A model generated the notes under the pieces. It was given only the letters and a program-made list of their open reading frames with translations. It did no database searches and had not been told where the DNA came from. From DYJE01 sp964637565 (GTDB lineage Bacteria; Desulfobacterota; Desulfobacteria; Desulfobacterales; Desulfolunaceae): a stretch of 64,000 nucleotides of DNA. The stretch lies in contig CAZWTY010000006.1 in the NCBI GenBank assembly GCA_964637565.1, positions 1 to 64,000 on the forward strand, in the 5' to 3' direction. A program made the position numbers and the translations under genes. Positions 35,840 to 45,419 of the stretch are shown here, piece by piece (within the stretch, counting starts at the first letter, position 1; the number at the start of each line of letters is the position of its first letter).

Positions 35840-37528
35840 ATGTTAGCGGATATTTCCATCAAGAAAAAACTGATTGGGGCTTTTCTGATCTCGGCCATGA
35901 TCACGGCTGTGGTCGGGGGGATTGGTTTGTCACGGATCACAACGGGCAACCGCGTTTTCAATCATGTCGTGACCGAGGATATGGTTTTCCTCACGGACTC
36001 CATGGAGCTGGAGGCTCTGGCGTTGCAACATCGCCGTTACGAGAAGGATTTCTTCATCAACATTGGCGACAAGGAGAAGCAGGACGGGTATATCTCGAAG
36101 TTCAAGGGCGTGGCGGATGAAACCGGGGCAAAGATCACGAAGATGAAGGATTCGGTACCGGAGGATACGGAACTGGCTGAAAAAATGCGAACAGCCCTGG
36201 CTGAGGCTGAATCGTCCCATCAAACCTATGCGGAGGGCTTCGTCAAACTGGCCCAGGCTGTTCAGGCCGATGAAGCCATCACGGCCCAGACGGGCAACGC
36301 CATGATGGAGACGCTTAAGAATGAGATCTATACCTTTGAATCCAAGGTGGATGATATTGCGAAACTGGGTCATGAATACATCCAGTCGGTGGCTTCGGAG
36401 GTCACTGAACAAGGGCGGCGCTCAGGTATTCTGATCTCGGTGCTCCTGGCCGTGGGCATCGCGGGCAGCATCGTGTTCGGAATCGTCATCGCAGGACTGA
36501 TCACCCGGCCGATCAGCTGTGCCGTATCCCTTGCCGAAACCATGGCCCGGGGCGATTTTACCGTGACCGTTGCCCAGAGTGGGCGGGACGAAATCGGAAC
36601 CCTGCTGGGGGCACTGGGCTCCATGGCCGCCCAGCTGAAATCCATGATCACGGACATCATCGGGTACGTCAACACACTGAACAGCGCGTCAACCGAACTC
36701 TCGTCCATTTCGGAACACTTGAGCGGCGGGGCCAGTGAAACAGCCGATCAATCCATGGCTGTAGCCGCCTCCGCAGAACAGGTCAGCCAAAATATCACCT
36801 CCGTGGCCGCCGCTTCGGAACAGGCCACCACCAATGTCAACATGGTGGCCACAGCCACCGAAGAGATGACGGCGACCATTTCAGAAATCGCGAAAAACAC
36901 GGACACGGCACGATCGATTACCGGGGATGCCGTGGTTCAGGCGAAAACGGCTTCGGAGCAGGTGGACCAGCTTGGAGAGGCTGCCCAGGAGATCAGCCGT
37001 GTGGTGGAAACCATCACGGAAATATCAGAGCAGGTGAACCTCCTGGCCTTGAATGCCACCATCGAGGCGGCAAGGGCCGGAGAAGCGGGCAAAGGGTTTG
37101 CCGTGGTGGCCAACGAGATCAAGGAGCTGGCCCGACAGACCGCCACTGCGGCCATCACCATCAGGGAACAGATCGCTTCGGTCCAGGAGTCGTCGAAAAC
37201 AACCGTTGCCGGGATCGGCGCCATTGCCGGTGTGGTGGGCAAGGTCAACGACATTGTGTCGGGGATTGCCGCGGCCATCGAAGAACAGACCGCCGTGACA
37301 CGGGAAATTGTGGGCAACGTGGCCCAGGCCGCCCAGGGGATCGAGGAGGTCAGTACCAACATCAACCACAGTTCAACGGCTGTGACGAGCATTTCAAAAG
37401 ATATCGGCCAGGTGAAAAGAAGTACGGAAGATATTTCGGCATCCAGCGCCCAGGTCAGCTCGAGCGCGGTGGAGCTGAGCAAGTTGTCGGAACAGATCAA
37501 ACATCTTGTGGACAGGTTCAGGGTGTGA
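35840..37528 (+). CDS. Methyl-accepting chemotaxis protein
   Basis: 562-residue chemoreceptor: TM1 about 12-32, a helical periplasmic sensor (about 35-185; LQHRRYEKDFFINIGDKEKQ resembles HBM/4HB-type sensors), TM2 about 192-214, HAMP (about 215-270) and the methyl-accepting signalling domain with hairpin EQVNLLALNATIEAARAGEAGKGFAVVANE. AAAGGAG precedes the ATG. The next gene, 38 bases downstream, is a second chemoreceptor. No CheA/CheW or flagellar genes are in the window. Ligand unknown. Confidence 0.93.
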   Translation: MLADISIKKKLIGAFLISAMITAVVGGIGLSRITTGNRVFNHVVTEDMVFLTDSMELEALALQHRRYEKDFFINIGDKEKQDGYISKFKGVADETGAKITKMKDSVPEDTELAEKMRTALAEAESSHQTYAEGFVKLAQAVQADEAITAQTGNAMMETLKNEIYTFESKVDDIAKLGHEYIQSVASEVTEQGRRSGILISVLLAVGIAGSIVFGIVIAGLITRPISCAVSLAETMARGDFTVTVAQSGRDEIGTLLGALGSMAAQLKSMITDIIGYVNTLNSASTELSSISEHLSGGASETADQSMAVAASAEQVSQNITSVAAASEQATTNVNMVATATEEMTATISEIAKNTDTARSITGDAVVQAKTASEQVDQLGEAAQEISRVVETITEISEQVNLLALNATIEAARAGEAGKGFAVVANEIKELARQTATAAITIREQIASVQESSKTTVAGIGAIAGVVGKVNDIVSGIAAAIEEQTAVTREIVGNVAQAAQGIEEVSTNINHSSTAVTSISKDIGQVKRSTEDISASSAQVSSSAVELSKLSEQIKHLVDRFRV

Positions 37529-37566
37529 GCCCTTTTAATCCTTGAAAAGAAGACGAGGAGAACGAA

Positions 37567-39786
37567 ATGAAAAACTTCAATAATTTAAAAGTTGGAACCA
37601 AGCTTTTGGTCAGCTTTGCCACGCTGATCGTCTTTATGGGGTTGATCGGGGCCTTCGGTTTTTTCAGCATGAGCCAGATCAAGAAACAGCTGGACGATGT
37701 GTTTGCCGTCCGGCTGCCGGCCATCGACTATCTGATCGAAGCCGACAGGGATCTTCAGCAACTGCTCGTGGCCGAAAGATCTATGATGTTCACCGACGCG
37801 AAAAGCGATCTGTTCAAGGAGCTTGATGAGGAATACGCCACCAATCTGAAACAGATGAACGAACGGTGGGACAAATACAAGGCTCTGGCGTCGGACCCCG
37901 GTGAACTTGAATTGATCCCCGTGTTCGAAAAAGAGAGGGACGGCTGGACTGTAACTTCGGGGCAGGTGGTGTCCGAGAGAAAGACCGACACTCCTCAAGG
38001 AAGGGCAAGGGCTATCGAACTCACCCGAGGCGAAGCCAAGGAACAGTTTGAGAAGATGAGAGATCAGATCGACAAACTCACCGAGATCAATCTGAAACAG
38101 GCTGAAAAGGCCCATGAGGCTGCGGAGGGCATGTTCACAAAAACAAGAACCCTGCTGGTGGTTCTCATTGTGTTTGCCATGGTGGTGGGTGTGTTTTTCA
38201 TCTGGATCATCAGTCAGGGTATTTCAAGGCCGATCAATAAAATGGTGGCCCTTGCCGAAGAGCTGTGCACGGGCAACCTGAACGCCGGAGACCGGAAAAG
38301 CGGGGAAAGCCTGGCGGAGAGGACCGATGAAATCGGTCGACTTCTCCAGTCCATGGACAAGGTGAGGGAGAGTCTGGCACTCAAAGCCGGCGTGGCTGAA
38401 AAGATCGCCCGCGGGGATCTGGCGACCCGGGTGGAGGTCTTGTCCGAACAGGATGTCCTCGGAAAAGCCCTGACAGCCATGGTGGTCAACCTGAACAACA
38501 TGGCCGGTGAGATCAACAGGATCTCGCTGAGCGTGAAGGACGGGGATCTGTCGAGCCGGGGAGACGCGGCCCAGTTCGAAAACGGATGGAAAGAACTGGT
38601 GATGAACATCAACGGTCTGGTGGAGGAGTTTGTCAAACCCATCACCATGACATCCGACGCCCTTCGACGCATGGCCATCGGAGATATTCCGGACGCCATA
38701 ATCCAGGAGTACAAAGGGGATTTCAACGACATCAAGAACAGTCTGAACGATCTGATCCGCTCCACACGGGAGGTGGCGGACATCGCTCACAGTATTTCCA
38801 GGGGAGACCTGGAGGTGGATGTGAAAAAACGGTCGGAAAACGACAGGCTGATGGAATCCATGGATACCATGGTCAGGAATATCGCCAACATCGTGTTCAA
38901 TGTCCAGACAGCGGCGAAACAGGTGGAGATCGGCAGCCAGGAGATCAGTTCCAGCAGCATGAAGATGTCCCAGGGCACGTCGGAACAGGCGGCCAGCGTG
39001 GAACAGGTGTCCAGCTCCATGGAGGAGATGAACTCCACGGTTCAGCAGAACGCCGATAATGCCAGGACCACGGCGTCCATCGCCATCCAGGCCTCATCGG
39101 ACGCCGAAGAGGGCGGACGGGCCGTGGTGGAAACCGTGTCGGCCATGAAGACCATTTCGGCCAAGATCAGCATTGTGGAAGAGATCGCCCGCCAGACCAA
39201 CATGCTGGCCCTGAACGCGGCCATCGAGGCGGCAAGGGCCGGGGATCACGGTAAAGGATTCGCCGTGGTGGCCGCCGAAGTCCGGAAACTGGCGGAACGG
39301 AGCCAGAAGGCGGCCCAGGAGATCAGCGCCTATTCCACGTCCAGCGTGGATATTTCCGAAAAGGCCGGAACCCTTCTGGACAACATCGTTCCCAACATCA
39401 AAAAGACGTCGGAGCTGGTCCAGGAGATCAGTTCGGCCAGCCTGGAACAGGCCGAAGGCATCCAGCAGGTGACCATGAGCGTGGACCAGCTCAACCAGAT
39501 TATCCAGGAATACGCATCGGTCAGTGAGGAAATGGCGGCGACCAGCGAAGAACTTTCAGCCCAGGCCAGCCAGCTCAGCGAAGTGATTTCATTTTTCAAG
39601 GTGGGGCAGGGGCGGTATGGCCTCGAAGCCGAACGAAACGTGTTGAAAGCCCCGTCTGAAGTGAAAAAAGCCAAACAAAAGGCGGCGGCTCCCCGGGCCC
39701 TGCCGGAGCCTGAAACCCAGGACAGGAAAAAAGGCATCTACCTTGCCCTGGATGATCCTGAAGACAAGGAGTTTGAAGAGTACTGA
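37567..39786 (+). CDS. Methyl-accepting chemotaxis protein with extra HAMP-like units
   Basis: 739-residue chemoreceptor: TM1 about 13-33, a four-helix-bundle-type periplasmic sensor, TM2 about 196-217, then HAMP and further HAMP-like units (about 215-440) before the signalling domain with hairpin TNMLALNAAIEAARAGDHGK. The tail (after about 690) is basic then very acidic (LDDPEDKEFEEY). AGGAG precedes the ATG. It is followed directly by a strong terminator. Confidence 0.92.
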   Translation: MKNFNNLKVGTKLLVSFATLIVFMGLIGAFGFFSMSQIKKQLDDVFAVRLPAIDYLIEADRDLQQLLVAERSMMFTDAKSDLFKELDEEYATNLKQMNERWDKYKALASDPGELELIPVFEKERDGWTVTSGQVVSERKTDTPQGRARAIELTRGEAKEQFEKMRDQIDKLTEINLKQAEKAHEAAEGMFTKTRTLLVVLIVFAMVVGVFFIWIISQGISRPINKMVALAEELCTGNLNAGDRKSGESLAERTDEIGRLLQSMDKVRESLALKAGVAEKIARGDLATRVEVLSEQDVLGKALTAMVVNLNNMAGEINRISLSVKDGDLSSRGDAAQFENGWKELVMNINGLVEEFVKPITMTSDALRRMAIGDIPDAIIQEYKGDFNDIKNSLNDLIRSTREVADIAHSISRGDLEVDVKKRSENDRLMESMDTMVRNIANIVFNVQTAAKQVEIGSQEISSSSMKMSQGTSEQAASVEQVSSSMEEMNSTVQQNADNARTTASIAIQASSDAEEGGRAVVETVSAMKTISAKISIVEEIARQTNMLALNAAIEAARAGDHGKGFAVVAAEVRKLAERSQKAAQEISAYSTSSVDISEKAGTLLDNIVPNIKKTSELVQEISSASLEQAEGIQQVTMSVDQLNQIIQEYASVSEEMAATSEELSAQASQLSEVISFFKVGQGRYGLEAERNVLKAPSEVKKAKQKAAAPRALPEPETQDRKKGIYLALDDPEDKEFEEY

Positions 39787-39807
39787 TTTGAACTGTCTGA
39801 ACAAAAA

Positions 39808-39835
39808 AACCGGGCTGTTTAAGCCCGGTTTTTTT
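39808..39835. terminator. Bidirectional terminator between chemoreceptor and FKBP genes
   Basis: The stem AACCGGGCT/AGCCCGGTT with a 5-nt loop GTTTA is preceded by AAAAAAA and followed by TTTTTTT, so it can terminate both convergent genes. Confidence 0.93.
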
Positions 39836-39859
39836 CGTTCAAAGGGTCCCTGAAATGGA

Positions 39860-40687
39860 TCAGGGTTTGGCCGCAGGAGCGGGAGCGGGTGCCGGAGCAG
39901 CCGCAGGAGCCGGTGCGGCTGCTGCAGGGGCTGCCGCTGCGCCAGGGCCTGTGGGGCCGACACCTGATTCAACAGGGCTGTCACCGATGGCCACCAGCTC
40001 GATTTCGAAAACCAGGGTGGCGTTGGGGCCGATTTTCGTTCCGGCGCCGTGTTCCTTGTAGGCCAGTTCACTGGGCACCACGATTTTCCACTTGCTGCCC
40101 ACGGGCATCATCAGGAGGGCTTCGGTCCAGCCGGGAATCACGCCTTTTACCGCGAACGTGGAAGGTTTGCCCCTCTGGTAAGAGCTGTCGAATTCCGTAC
40201 CGTCGATCAGGGTTCCCTTGTAGTTGACCTGGACACGGTCCGAATCTTTGGGAACAGGGCCTTTGCCTTCGGTGAGGACTTCATACTGGAGGCCGGACGC
40301 GGTGGTTTTCACACCGGGTTTCTTGGCGTTTTCAGCAAGAAATGTTGCGCCTTCCTTCTTGTTCTGTTCGCCAGCGATCTGACGTTTTTCAGACAGTTTC
40401 TTCCTCATGTCCATGATGGCCTGCTGTTGGATATCCCGTGTCTCATCGGCCGTGAGAAGGGCCGGGGCGTCGGAAAGTCCATCGATGAAGCCTTGGACAA
40501 AGGCGTTTTTGTCGATGTCCATTTCGTTTTTCTTAAAGGATTTTCCAATGTCCGATCCCAGGGAATACCCGAGTTTCTGGGCCGGGGTCGTGAGTTCGGT
40601 GACTTTTTCCACATCCTGGCCCTTGCTGCACCCCATGACGAAAACAACGGGTATGACAAGAACGGCTGCAAACAGGTTTTTTTTCAT
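39860..40687 (-). CDS. fkpA: FKBP-type peptidyl-prolyl cis-trans isomerase, lipoprotein
   Basis: 275 residues. The signal peptide ends in the lipobox VFVMGCS (Cys20), so the protein is an envelope lipoprotein. A helical dimerisation domain (about 28-125; KLGYSLGSDIGKSFKKNEMDI, FKBP_N type) precedes the FKBP isomerase domain (about 130-245; VQVNYKGTLIDGTEFDSSY, VIPGWTEALLMMPVGSKW, IPSELAYKEHG-like loop). The last 35 residues are an Ala/Pro tract. Isomerisation of prolyl bonds and chaperoning of outer-membrane or secreted proteins is the usual role of FkpA/Mip proteins. CAAGGAG precedes the ATG. Confidence 0.92.
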   Translation of the reverse strand: MKKNLFAAVLVIPVVFVMGCSKGQDVEKVTELTTPAQKLGYSLGSDIGKSFKKNEMDIDKNAFVQGFIDGLSDAPALLTADETRDIQQQAIMDMRKKLSEKRQIAGEQNKKEGATFLAENAKKPGVKTTASGLQYEVLTEGKGPVPKDSDRVQVNYKGTLIDGTEFDSSYQRGKPSTFAVKGVIPGWTEALLMMPVGSKWKIVVPSELAYKEHGAGTKIGPNATLVFEIELVAIGDSPVESGVGPTGPGAAAAPAAAAPAPAAAPAPAPAPAAKP

Positions 40688-40753
40688 GTACGGCTCCTTG
40701 TGATTTGATTTGATACGGTATTAATGCGTCAATCTTGGTTCAATGTCTTGCCA

Positions 40754-41389
40754 TCACAGATTCAGGATGGCCAGGATCTCCCGCAGGTCCCCGATGTGAT
40801 GGGCGGCGCTGAGGGAGGGGTTTTTATAAGACACAAAAGGCACACCGCTCGTAAGGGCTGCCTGTTCGTCCGTTTTTGAATCGCCGATGTAAAGCACCTC
40901 ATCCGGAGCGGCCTGGAAGTGATCCATGATTCGGATCAGCTGGTCCGGATGGGGTTTGGGCCGTTCCACATCCAGGGAGGTGACCACCAAGTCGAAAAGA
41001 TCCGACAGGCCGTGGTAGGCTATCACCCCGTTCATGGTGGTGGAACGGTTGGTCGCGATGGCGGTTTTCATGACCTTCCTCACCGTGTGAAGAAGGGGTT
41101 TCAAAAAGGGTTCGATCTCCATGTGGGGGATCAGCGAGTCATAGGTCATGGACCGGGTGAAGTCAAAGACCGCGTCCAGGTTGTCCATGTCCTTGAACAG
41201 GAAATAAAGGGCCTCCTTGACCGTGCTCATGTGAACGTAGTCGAACTGCTCACGGGTGAGCGGGGGACGGCCGAAATGTTCCAGTATCCGGTTGTAGTAA
41301 ATCCGGTTGGATTTTTCCGTGTCAAACATCACGCCGTCACAGTCGAAGGCCAGCACTTTCACGCTTTTTACGTTTTGCCCCGCCTCCAT
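40754..41389 (-). CDS. HAD family hydrolase (phosphoglycolate phosphatase-like)
   Basis: 211 residues with all four HAD motifs: FDCDGVMFDTE (nucleophile Asp), ATNRST (Thr/Ser motif II), the KPHP Lys motif III and GDSKTDEQAA motif IV. The helical cap (about 20-90) is of the PGP/Gph type. It starts 2 bases after the stop of the DUF1573 gene, so they are co-transcribed. Substrate not determinable. Confidence 0.85.
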   Translation of the reverse strand: MEAGQNVKSVKVLAFDCDGVMFDTEKSNRIYYNRILEHFGRPPLTREQFDYVHMSTVKEALYFLFKDMDNLDAVFDFTRSMTYDSLIPHMEIEPFLKPLLHTVRKVMKTAIATNRSTTMNGVIAYHGLSDLFDLVVTSLDVERPKPHPDQLIRIMDHFQAAPDEVLYIGDSKTDEQAALTSGVPFVSYKNPSLSAAHHIGDLREILAILNL

Positions 41390-41391
41390 CC

Positions 41392-42273
41392 TTATCTCCC
41401 GGGTTCCGCGGGAAGGACGTAGGCGTTCACCGGGATCCGGAGTTCAGGAAGTTTGGGATTGTCTGTCGTGATGATGATCTCATCGTCGAAAGACCCTTCC
41501 CTTGGATAGACACTTGTCACCGTGACTTCATAGCCTTTGCCGTCCGCCTTGAACACGGTTCGGATATTCCCCTTTTTCTTTGTTTTCAGCTGTTTGATCC
41601 TGAAAGGGAAATCCGCTGTCGGCGTAACGGTCACCTTTTTTTCCATTTTCGATCCCAGTCTGCCAGCCAGCCGGACGTAATCGGGCTGGACGTTCGCCGC
41701 CTTTTTCACCAATCCCTTGATTTCCAGTTTGGTCTGGGGCGACGAGGGGTCGTTGGTGGTCACCTGGACTGTCTTGGCCATCTTTCGGCCGCCGTAACCT
41801 TTGGTGTTTACCTTGATGGTGATTTTTCCTTCTCCACCTGGAGAAATCCGTTTCGTGAACGAAACGGTGGAGCAGCCTCAGCCGGGGTTGACATTGATGA
41901 TATCCAGGGGGGCGTTCCCTTTGTTCCGGATAACGAAGTCATGAACCACCGCCTCGCCTTCGTAAACATCCCTGAATGTGAACTCCATTTCCGGTACAAA
42001 GACTTTGGATGCCTGGGCCGGTGAGGCGGCGCTGGACGCCAGGACAACGGCATCTCCGCGCTGGTTTTGCGACGAGCTGGTGAAAAGTCCGGCCAGCCCT
42101 CTTTTTTTCTCCCGGGTCGTTTCCTGAGTTTTTGTGGACTCTGAGCGGGAAGAAGCTCCTGAGGCGTCGGCGAATATCGCCCATGATGCCCGGTTTTCAC
42201 CAGGGGCTGCCTGAACCGTCTGTGTCCAGGCAAACATCAGGAGCGGGATAAGCAGTATGTTGATTTTTTTCAT
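41392..42273 (-). CDS. DUF1573 domain protein, probable selenoprotein (in-frame UGA at codon 132)
   Basis: Read through UGA 41880-41878, this is one 293-residue protein. It has a signal peptide (about 1-22) and a Ser/Thr-rich segment, then a DUF1573 (Ig/ASH-like) domain from about 92: FRDVYEGEAVVHDFVIRNKG, then VNPG-Sec-GCSTVSF and ISPGGEGKITI. A second beta domain ends the protein (RIPVNAYVLP). In ordinary DUF1573 proteins the same spot is Pro-Gly-Cys-Gly-Cys, so Sec replaces the first Cys. Both halves are well-formed family sequence in one frame with no ribosome site after the UGA. SECIS-like hairpins lie just downstream. Function of the family is unknown; a periplasmic redox or metal site is likely here. 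Confidence 0.8.
41830..41867 (-). promoter_or_regulatory. Candidate SECIS hairpins of the DUF1573 selenoprotein
   Basis: On the minus strand the first hairpin (41848-41867) is CCGUUUCG-UUCA-CGAAACGG, starting 11 nt after the UGA, so its loop is about 19-22 nt from it, the spacing of the E. coli fdhF element; read with a 6-bp stem its loop is CGUUCACG, with G at the second place. A second hairpin (41830-41845) UUCUCC-AGGU-GGAGAA follows with GGU in the loop at about 40 nt. Confidence 0.65.
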
Positions 42274-42362
42274 GATTATTGTCCTGCAAAATGAGAATCA
42301 TCGCATGTTTCAGATTTCATGCAAAACCTACCTTAGGCTCCGAAAAACAGAAAGTCAAGGAT

Positions 42363-42869
42363 CTAGTGATTCCCCCCCAAGATCTCGTGCCGGAGCACCT
42401 CCAGGGTCAGGGTGTCCACGGTGCAGAAGCCCGGCCGGCCTTCCTTTCCCATGATTTCTCCGGGGTTTAAAAGCAGGGTTTTTCCAACGGTTTCGAGCCG
42501 GTAAACATGGGAGTGGCCGTAGCAAACCAGGTCGTACCGGCCTGTGGCGGCCAGGCCTTCGGCCACGGTCCGCTGGTGGGTGAAAGCCAGGGAAAACCCG
42601 TCCAGTTCCAGGTGACCGGTAAGTTCGAACAGGGTGATCTGTTTGAGTTCCGAAAAGGCTGTTTTCGCCAGGAGGAATCCGCTTCCGTCGTTGTTGCCCA
42701 GGACGCCGTAAACGGGGACCCCGGCTTTTTCAAGCTCTTTGAGCATGAAAGGGGCGACAAAGTCCCCGCAATGAACGATCAGGTCGGCTTTTTCTTTTCT
42801 GACCTTGGCCAGGGCCTTTTCAAGATTCCAGATGTTGTCGTGGCTGTCGCTCATGATGGCCAGCTTCAT
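42363..42869 (-). CDS. YfcE/MJ0936-type metallophosphoesterase
   Basis: 168-residue calcineurin-like phosphodiesterase with the metal-binding signatures in order: SDSHDN, VHCGDF, GVLGNND, FTHQ and CYGHSHV (GHSH). Members hydrolyse phosphodiesters with Mn or Ni. CAAGGAG precedes the ATG. It lies 16 bases after priA on the same strand. The 89-base gap to the DUF1573 gene holds nothing recognisable. Confidence 0.9.
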   Translation of the reverse strand: MKLAIMSDSHDNIWNLEKALAKVRKEKADLIVHCGDFVAPFMLKELEKAGVPVYGVLGNNDGSGFLLAKTAFSELKQITLFELTGHLELDGFSLAFTHQRTVAEGLAATGRYDLVCYGHSHVYRLETVGKTLLLNPGEIMGKEGRPGFCTVDTLTLEVLRHEILGGNH

Positions 42870-42885
42870 GGTCTTGACTCCTTGT

Positions 42886-45336
42886 CTACATGAGGTAATA
42901 GGGGTCGATGTCCGTGGTGATCCTCACGCCGTCCTGTTTCAGGGACCGGCCGGTTTCCCGGACCAGCTGACGGGCCAGGGTGTGAAGGGGCCTCTGGTCA
43001 TGGGATTTCAGGAGGATCTGCCAGCGGTAATGGTCCGCCAGCTTGAATATGGGCGCCTCGATGGGGCCCAGGACGCCCACGGCGTCGAAAAAAGGCTGAT
43101 GCCTGGTCAGGGTGTCCCTGATCCAGAGCCCTGTTTTTTCAGCCGCTTCCTTTGCGGCGGTTTTGCTCTTCCCTGAGATCCTGAACTGGATCATGCGGGA
43201 AAACGGGGGGTATCCCAGGCTCTGGCGGAACTGGATTTCCTGTCTGTAGAAATCCCTGAAATCCTGTTTTTCGGCAGCAAGGATGCTGAAGTGATCCGGG
43301 TTGTAGGTCTGCATGATCACGCGGCCCGGCTGGTCTCCCCGACCGGCCCGTCCCGCCACCTGAGCCAGGAGCTGGAACGTTCGTTCGCAGGCCCTGAAAT
43401 CCGGGAAGTTGAGGCTTTGGTCCGCGCAGATCACCCCCACCAGGGTGATGCCGGGAAAGTCGTGGCCTTTGGCGAGCATCTGGGTTCCCACCAGGATGTC
43501 GGTCTTGCGGTCCCGGACGTCCTTGAGGAGTTTCACCATGGACCCGCTTCGTACCGTGGTGTCCTGGTCCATCCGGGCCACGGCGGCGTCGGGGAAAAGG
43601 GCTTTGACCGCCGCCTCGATGCGCTCCGTTCCGAATCCCAGGTTTTTGATGCTGGAGGAATTGCAGATCCGGCACTTGGAGATCGAGGGAATCATGTAAC
43701 CGCACATGTGGCAGCGGTAGGCGTTTTTCGACTGGTGAAGGGTGAGGGAGACATCGCAGCTCACACATTTCAGCGTCTCACCGCAGGTGGCGCATACGGG
43801 GAAGTTGGCGTAGCCCCGTCTGTTCAAAAACAGGAGAATCTGTTCTTTCTGGTGAAGGGTTCTGGCCATGGCCTCTTCCAGGGGCGGGGTGATGAAACTC
43901 CGGATGCCCGGATAGTCGCGATAGGTTTTCAGGTCCACCAGTTCGATCCGGGGAAGGGGACGGTCGCTGACACGCTTGGTCAGGGAAAGTTCCATGAATT
44001 TTCCTGAGACGGCGTTGTGGAAGGACTGGAGTGAGGGGGTGGCGGACCCGAGAAGGCAGACAGCCCCGTCCAGTTTGGCCCGGACCACCGCAAGATCCCG
44101 TGCGTTGTATTTCAGGCCGTTTTCCTGTTTGTACGAACCGTCGTGCTCTTCGTCCACGATGATCAGCCCCGTGTTTTCAAGGGGTGCGAAAATGGCGGAC
44201 CGTGCACCGATCACGATGTGTACCCGCTTTTCGGCGATCCTCAGCCACTGGTCGAATTTCTCACCTTTGGAAAGCCCGCTGTGGATCACGGCGATGGTGT
44301 CTCCGAAGCGCATGCGGAACCGTTTTTCCGTCTGGGAAATCAGGGAGATTTCCGGCACCAGGACCAGGGCGCTTTTCCCAAGATCCAGGGCTTTCTGGAC
44401 CAGCCGCATGTACACTTCCGTTTTGCCGCTGCCTGTGACGCCCAAAAGGAGGAAGGTGGAAAAACCGCCGGCAAGGGCTTGGGTCACCCGGCCGACCACC
44501 TGCTCCTGTTCTTCGGTCAGGGACGGCGCTGTGTCGCCTAAGATGGTCTCGCCAAAGGGGTCCCGGTAGACCTGCTGGTCGAAGCGCCGGACAAACCCAC
44601 GGATTTCAAGGGCGGTCAGCCGGGCTGAGCTGAACCCCTCCCGTTTTTTAAGGTCTTTCAGGGCCAGACTTTCACTGGACCGGATCTGGTCGAGCAGCTC
44701 AAGATGGGCCGGTTTGAGTGATTCGGTGGAAAGGCCCTCTTCGGTCAATGTGACCCAGGTTTCGAACTTCCGTTCTGTCGTGCTTTTCTTCAGTTCCCGT
44801 GTCAGGCGGACCAGGCCTTTTCTGGACAGGGCGTTTACCGTGGATGCCCGGAACGGGGGAACCGGTGTTTTGAGAAGCCAGGACGAGGGTTTCGGTCCTT
44901 CGCTGCACAGAACCTGGAGAAGTTTTCTTTCCGTTTCGCCGGTGCCCTGATCGTTCAGGGCATCCAGCCCTTTTTCGCTGATATGGACCCGGGTGATGTC
45001 CTGGACGGTGATGCCTCCGGGCAGGGCCGTTTTGATGACTTCACCCAGGGGGCAGAGGTAGTAGGATGAAATCCACTTGAAAAAGGCAAGGTGGGATTCA
45101 TGGAATAGGGCAGTGACGTCAAGAACGTCGAGAACAGGTTTCGGATCGAAACTTTCAGGCGGAGCGTCTCGCTTGACGGAGACAACGAAGGCGGTAATGG
45201 TTCTGTGACCGAATGGCACAAGGACCCGCCGTCCGGTCTCCGCCTGCTCTACGAGATCCGGTGGAACGGCGTAGGTGTAGATTCCCCAGGGAGGGGCGGC
45301 CACCGCCGCTTCGATGTATGTGCCGTGATGTTCCAT
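42886..45336 (-). CDS. priA: Primosomal protein N' (replication restart helicase PriA)
   Basis: 816-residue superfamily 2 helicase that reloads the replisome at stalled forks. Order: 3'-DNA-binding domain (YTYAVPPDLVEQAETGRRVLV), winged helix, helicase lobe 1 with Walker A LGVTGSGKTEV and DEEH (Walker B), the zinc-binding region inserted in lobe 2 (CATCGETLKCVSCDVSL, CHMCGY, CRICNS) and motif V/VI (GTQMLAKGHDFPGITLVG; QVAGRAGRG). Length and motifs are normal. No frameshift. Confidence 0.97.
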   Translation of the reverse strand: MEHHGTYIEAAVAAPPWGIYTYAVPPDLVEQAETGRRVLVPFGHRTITAFVVSVKRDAPPESFDPKPVLDVLDVTALFHESHLAFFKWISSYYLCPLGEVIKTALPGGITVQDITRVHISEKGLDALNDQGTGETERKLLQVLCSEGPKPSSWLLKTPVPPFRASTVNALSRKGLVRLTRELKKSTTERKFETWVTLTEEGLSTESLKPAHLELLDQIRSSESLALKDLKKREGFSSARLTALEIRGFVRRFDQQVYRDPFGETILGDTAPSLTEEQEQVVGRVTQALAGGFSTFLLLGVTGSGKTEVYMRLVQKALDLGKSALVLVPEISLISQTEKRFRMRFGDTIAVIHSGLSKGEKFDQWLRIAEKRVHIVIGARSAIFAPLENTGLIIVDEEHDGSYKQENGLKYNARDLAVVRAKLDGAVCLLGSATPSLQSFHNAVSGKFMELSLTKRVSDRPLPRIELVDLKTYRDYPGIRSFITPPLEEAMARTLHQKEQILLFLNRRGYANFPVCATCGETLKCVSCDVSLTLHQSKNAYRCHMCGYMIPSISKCRICNSSSIKNLGFGTERIEAAVKALFPDAAVARMDQDTTVRSGSMVKLLKDVRDRKTDILVGTQMLAKGHDFPGITLVGVICADQSLNFPDFRACERTFQLLAQVAGRAGRGDQPGRVIMQTYNPDHFSILAAEKQDFRDFYRQEIQFRQSLGYPPFSRMIQFRISGKSKTAAKEAAEKTGLWIRDTLTRHQPFFDAVGVLGPIEAPIFKLADHYRWQILLKSHDQRPLHTLARQLVRETGRSLKQDGVRITTDIDPYYLM

Positions 45337-45361
45337 GGTGTGACGTCGCTTTTAAGGATAA

Positions 45362-45396
45362 AAAAACCCGGTTGACTTTCAGCCATCCGGGTTTTT
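45362..45396 (-). terminator. Terminator downstream of citrate synthase
   Basis: The arms AAAAACCCGG and CCGGGTTTTT flank a 15-nt loop; on the minus strand TTTTTTTATCC follows. It lies 24 bases after the gltA stop and 26 bases before the priA start. Confidence 0.85.
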
Positions 45397-45419
45397 ATAT
45401 CACCTGAAAAGGGAAAAAG

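Noticed and set aside
41392..42273. DUF1573 region read as two genes, or as a pseudogene
   Set aside because: The second half lacks a ribosome site near its first Met and the UGA falls on a conserved Cys column with a hairpin after it; a selenoprotein explains all of this better.
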